Positions 42,210 through 45,585 of a stretch of DNA of 45,585 nt are shown one piece after another. The translations under genes were made by a program, and so were the position numbers. Origin of the DNA: Mycoplasmataceae bacterium (GTDB taxonomy: Bacteria; Bacillota_I; Bacilli_A; Mycoplasmatales; Mycoplasmoidaceae). Positions within the stretch are counted from its first letter, which is position 1, and every line of letters starts with the position of its first letter. The notes beneath the pieces are model-generated. The model was given only the letters and a program-made list of their open reading frames with translations. It did not search any database and had not been told where the DNA came from. The stretch spans positions 1 through 45,585 of the forward strand of contig JAISSF010000009.1 in NCBI GenBank assembly GCA_031273215.1. The letters are read 5' to 3'.

Positions 42210-43163
42210 GTGGGTAATAAATTAGATAGAATCATTGAATCGATAAAAGATTATAATAAAATCTCTCTGTTCTTCCACATATATCCTGATGGTGATGCAT
42301 TAGGTTCTGTATTTGCACTTAGAGAATTTATTAGACATAAATATCCTCATAAAATTGTTAATATTATTGGACTAGATAGTTTAGAGAAAAAATATTTAGA
42401 GAAATTTATCCCTAGTAGATTAGATAAACAACCAAGTGATGAATGAATTAAGAAGTCTATGGGTATTATCTGTGATACAGCTAATAGTGACCGTGTGTAC
42501 ACACAAAAACATTTATTGTGTGAAAGAACCATTTCAATCGATCATCACCCAAATAGCGAAGAGTATGCTTTCTTATGTTGAAATGATAAGAACTATTCTA
42601 GCTGTTGTGAAATGATCGGTGAAATACTGTTCTATTGAAATAAAAAGTATATTTCTAATGTTGTTGCACAATATATATACTTTGGTATAGTTACAGATAC
42701 GAACCGTTTCTTTTATAGCAATACATTGTCTTCAACATTCACTTTAGTTTCTAAACTTTATAAAGTTATGGATAATCCAACTCCTATTTTACAAAAATTA
42801 AATGAGAGATCACTAAATGATATTAAATTTGAAGAATATATTTATTCGCTCATTAACTTCAATACAAAGAAACATGTAGCTTCTTTGTTAATCCCTAAAC
42901 TTATGTTTAAGAAATATAAAGTTGAAGCGAGTTCAATGATCTGAACTATGGCTAATGTTAAAGATATTAACATCTGAACTAGTTTATACTATGATACAAC
43001 TACTAGAGTTTGAAAGTGTTCTATCCGTTCTAAAAAGATTGATGTTAGACCAGTTGCACAAATGTTTAATGGTGGTGGACATAAGAATGCTTGTGGATTA
43101 ATTTTAAAGAGTGAAACTGAATTCACTAATGTAATTAGTGAGTTAGAGAAAATTAGTTTGTAA
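42210..43163 (+). CDS. nrnA: DHH/DHHA1 phosphoesterase, NrnA-like
   Basis: A 317-residue protein starting at GTG: MGNKLDRIIESIKDYNKISL, FHIYPDGDALGS (HxxPDxDxxGS), MGIICDTANSDR, ISIDHHPNSEEYA (DHH), IYFGIVTDTNRFF, and the C-terminal DHHA1 motif NGGGHKNACG. The family degrades nano-RNA and pAp, or c-di-AMP-derived pApA. The exact substrate is not clear from sequence. Several TGA (Trp). Confidence 0.9.
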
Positions 43164-43191
43164 TCTACAACCTATCTTTTATAATAATCCT

Positions 43192-43560
43192 ATGGATACA
43201 AAGAAACAACAATGGAAAAGACATGTTGATATTTTTAGGTGAGTTTATGCATTATTATCAAATGATGAAAAAACATTTGACATCTCTAAATTTGATGAAG
43301 AACAAATTAAAGTAATTGATTATATCAAAGAACACAAAGAAGAAATCTTTGATTTAATCAAACCATTGCTTTCTAAAACATGAACTTGAGAAAGAACTAA
43401 AACAATTGATAAAGCTATTATTATTGGCGCATATGGAGAACAAAAGGTAACTGGCGTAGAAAAGAAAATTATTATTGATCAAGCTATTATTAACGCCAAA
43501 AACTACAGTGATGTTAATTCTTATAAGTTTGTAAATGCTATTTTAGATAAAATTATCTAG
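43192..43560 (+). CDS. nusB: Transcription antitermination factor NusB
   Basis: A 122-residue all-helical protein: MDTKKQQWKRHVDIFRWVYA, KPLLSKTWTWERTKTIDKAI, then IIGAYGE and the C-terminal KIIIDQAIINAKNYSDVNSY with KFVNAILDKI, the NusB-family ending. It joins the antitermination complex on rRNA transcripts. TATAAT is 6 bases upstream. The start of the gene is Lys/Trp-rich (TGA for some Trp). It overlaps the end of the YgjP-like gene by 4 bp. Confidence 0.9.
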
Positions 43561-44264
43561 TTTAGAATTATGTGTCCTTTTTTAAGATCTTTTCTAATTT
43601 GTTTATAGTTAGGGATAATAGTTGCTACTACATTCCAGAACTGTCTGCTATGGTTACCTACCAATAAGTGAGAGATTTCATGGATGATAACATAGTTAAT
43701 TTGTGTAGAAGTAAATGCATAAAGTAAATCAGATATGTAGATATTCTTTTTGATGATATTGCAATAACCTCATCTACTTTTAAGTCACTTATGGTTGATG
43801 GGTATTTGTTTTATGTTTAACATATTAAAGTATGATTGGATTAGTTTTTTGTTGTCCTTGATATATCTCTCCATTTTTTTAGAATATATTTGTTTAAGTA
43901 CTTTATTCAAACTTTGTTTATTTTTGATTTTAATATAAATTTTATCTAATCTGATTGTGTATGAGTTTTTATCACCTTCACTAATTATTAAATCATACTT
44001 TTTATTATTTAATAAAATATATTGTTTATCCATATTAACGATACATGCATCAACGCTGTTCTTAATGTGTTTGTCCATCTTCTCAATATTCTTTTTGATA
44101 AAATCAATTAAGTATGCTTTGGGTACGATTTTACTTCCTATAACTACAATTTCGTTCTTTGAATTAACGCCGATAGCAATTGTTCTGCGGTATGTAGTTA
44201 TAAGCTTGTATTGATGCTTTTTACCATTAATAACAATCTCTTCAAGCTTATATTGCTTATCCAT
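43557..44264 (-). CDS. YgjP-like (DUF45/M48-related) metallopeptidase
   Basis: A 235-residue protein. Its C-terminal third has LKSRWGYCNIIKKNIYISDL and INYVIIHEISHLLVGNHSRQ followed by FWNVV, i.e. the HExxH zinc motif with a downstream His (NHSRQFW), as in YgjP/DUF45 proteins. The N-terminal part is Ile/Lys-rich (VINGKKHQYKLITTYRR onward). No signal peptide; a cytoplasmic or loosely attached protease is inferred. ATG follows TATAAT by 6 bases. Confidence 0.85.
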
Positions 44265-44328
44265 AGAATGATTATAAAATGATATAGAAGCTGATTTTAA
44301 TTAGTAGAAAATTATTATAAGCAAAGTA

Positions 44329-45402
44329 TTAAGCAATACTTCAATGGTCCTTATCTAATTCACAGTAATTTATCAAGTATGCAAGAGCTGCTTGTTTAGT
44401 GTAAGTACCATTAATCGTATCAACTGTGCCGGTGGTTGTAGTTGTTCCATAAAACATTTCATTATTCCCTCATGAAGGTTCGTTGTCAAACCCATCTAAA
44501 ACTATTTGACTAGCACCAGTTCCACCAAAGGCCAATGTGCCTATTTCAGTTATGGTATTAGGAATAGTTATTCTTGTTAGAAGCCCAGTTTCTGCAAATG
44601 CACCGTTACCAATTGTAGTTAGAGACATTGGAAAAGTTAAATTTCCTGCAATATGAGTTCCATCAAATGCAGCTTCACCTATGCTTATTAGATTATTAGA
44701 AAGATGAACGGAAGTAATATTATCATCTTCAAATGAATAATTGCCAATTGTGGTAATTGTATCAGCAATATATAAACTTCCTGTAAGTCCATCTTCTTCA
44801 TCAAACACATGTCCAGCAATTGCGGTGATTGTATATATCTTATTGCCACTTGCTATATATTCAGGAATGACTAAATTCTGTGCAATATAATCAAGGCTTT
44901 CCGCAATTGTAGCAGTATAGTTTGTATGATTATAGTTTAATGTTAAACCCAAACTTCCACTTGAATATCCTTCTCAATCAACACCTGTGTCGCTATAAGC
45001 TTTCTCGATGTAAATAATTTTTATTGCATTGGAAGTAATATTATTATTAGTGTCTATAAATTGCAAATAATAAACACCATCAAAAGGTGTACTATCGTTT
45101 ATCGATACATTAATTTTTTTATTTTGTATAGAAACACTTACAATTGTAAATTTATCTGCATTTGGTCCGGTAACATCTAAAAAAAGGCTAGGATTGAATC
45201 CAGAAGTTGTGTAGTCAACGGAAATTTGCGTTAAACCAGACGTACTATGAGCATATACATTTTGCTGAGTTGAAATAGTAAAACTATTTTCTGTCGGTTT
45301 ATTTTTGCCACAACTAGTTAACGCAAAAGAAGTAGCTACCACGCCAACAATTAGAGTTGTGGTGGCAAATGGTAAAAATGATTTATAAAATGTTTTTCTC
45401 AT
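44329..45402 (-). CDS. BspA-like leucine-rich-repeat lipoprotein
   Basis: A 357-residue product: signal peptide MRKTFYKSFLPFATTTLIVG ending in lipobox ALTSC, then a beta-rich N-terminal half (FTISTQQNVYAHSTSGLTQI; FDGVYYLQFIDTNNN) that resembles the start of the poly-G lipoproteins at 21693 and 22459, then LRR_5/BspA units (TITTIGNYSFEDDNI, ISIGEAAFDGTHI, LTTIGNGAFAETGL, TEIGTLAFGGTG). It ends YLINYCELDKDHWSIA. TATAAT lies 7 bases upstream. Surface location is expected from the lipobox. It lacks a poly-G tract. Confidence 0.9.
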
Positions 45403-45585
45403 TATAGTAATTATATTTTTTTAAACCTCTAAATTACATAAAAACCTGGAAAAATGGTATTTTTGGCGTCAGTTAAATTGCACTTTTTACCCTTTCCAAG
45501 CATATCGATTTACAAAATTTTATTATATAAAATATAATAACAAAAAAGTTTTTCACCCTTTTTAATACTTTCGCGGTAACTTATT
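45403..45585. other. Non-coding 3' margin of the window
   Basis: About 180 bp with no credible gene. It holds the promoter of the BspA-like lipoprotein gene near its left end, then AT-rich sequence with a weak hairpin (GAAAAAT-GGT-ATTTTTG near 45450-45466). Nothing else is recognised; it may belong to an upstream gene outside the window. Confidence 0.4.

Overview
The window is a gene-dense, very AT-rich piece of a Mollicutes chromosome (Mycoplasma/Ureaplasma type). The main reason is the genetic code: nearly every conserved gene (lepA, metG, secY, thrS, clpB, dnaB, pot genes) is readable only if in-frame TGA is tryptophan, as in 'LSD..RWGYC' of the YgjP-like protein or the first codons (M-S-T-W) of the condensation-like protein. 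All gene coordinates here join segments across TGA. I cannot name the species. There are no wall-synthesis genes, many lipoproteins, polyamine import, and minimal replication and translation functions, all consistent with a host-associated mycoplasma.

Layout. 1-1.5 kb: the 3' end of an IS3-type transposase and a poly-G switched lipoprotein whose frame is off. 1.6-9 kb, mostly minus strand: lepA, a small lipoprotein, rpsT, a heptad-repeat coiled-coil gene (plus), the rpmI-rplT-infC cluster in an unusual order, a Doc/Fic protein, tRNA-Ser, hrcA and two unknown genes. 9.1-16.6 kb: dnaG, metG, secY, then a BcgI-like restriction-modification pair whose nuclease-methylase gene is split by an (AT)8 tract. 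16.6-25.1 kb: a BI-1 family membrane protein, rpmG, two tandem glycosyltransferases, pyrG, map, a pair of paralogous lipoproteins with poly-G tracts, and thrS. 25.2-33.6 kb: tatD and a condensation-superfamily-like protein in one operon, a poly-G membrane protein, an ABC ATPase, clpB under a perfect CIRCE operator, and dnaB. 33.6-45.6 kb: a BspA-like leucine-rich-repeat surface protein with a T15 tract at its promoter, pnuC, tRNA-Arg, potABCD, a Cof-type phosphatase, an NrnA-like phosphoesterase, nusB, a YgjP-like metallopeptidase and a second BspA-like lipoprotein.

Two architectural rules stand out. First, most genes that start a transcript have TATAAT about 6-7 bases before the start codon and no Shine-Dalgarno sequence, which implies leaderless mRNAs; genes inside operons (rplT, potB, potC, potD) have GGAGG-type sites and stop/start overlaps instead. 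Second, gene packing is extreme: divergent genes share 16-41 bp carrying back-to-back -10 boxes, and all six convergent chromosomal pairs abut or overlap, leaving no room for ordinary terminators.

The most interesting theme is a set of simple-sequence contingency loci: poly-G tracts in three lipoprotein signal peptides and in one membrane protein, an (AT)n tract in a restriction enzyme, a T15 tract beside a surface-protein promoter, and in-frame 21-bp repeats in two proteins. Together they look like one repertoire for randomly switching the cell surface and the restriction specificity of a small genome.
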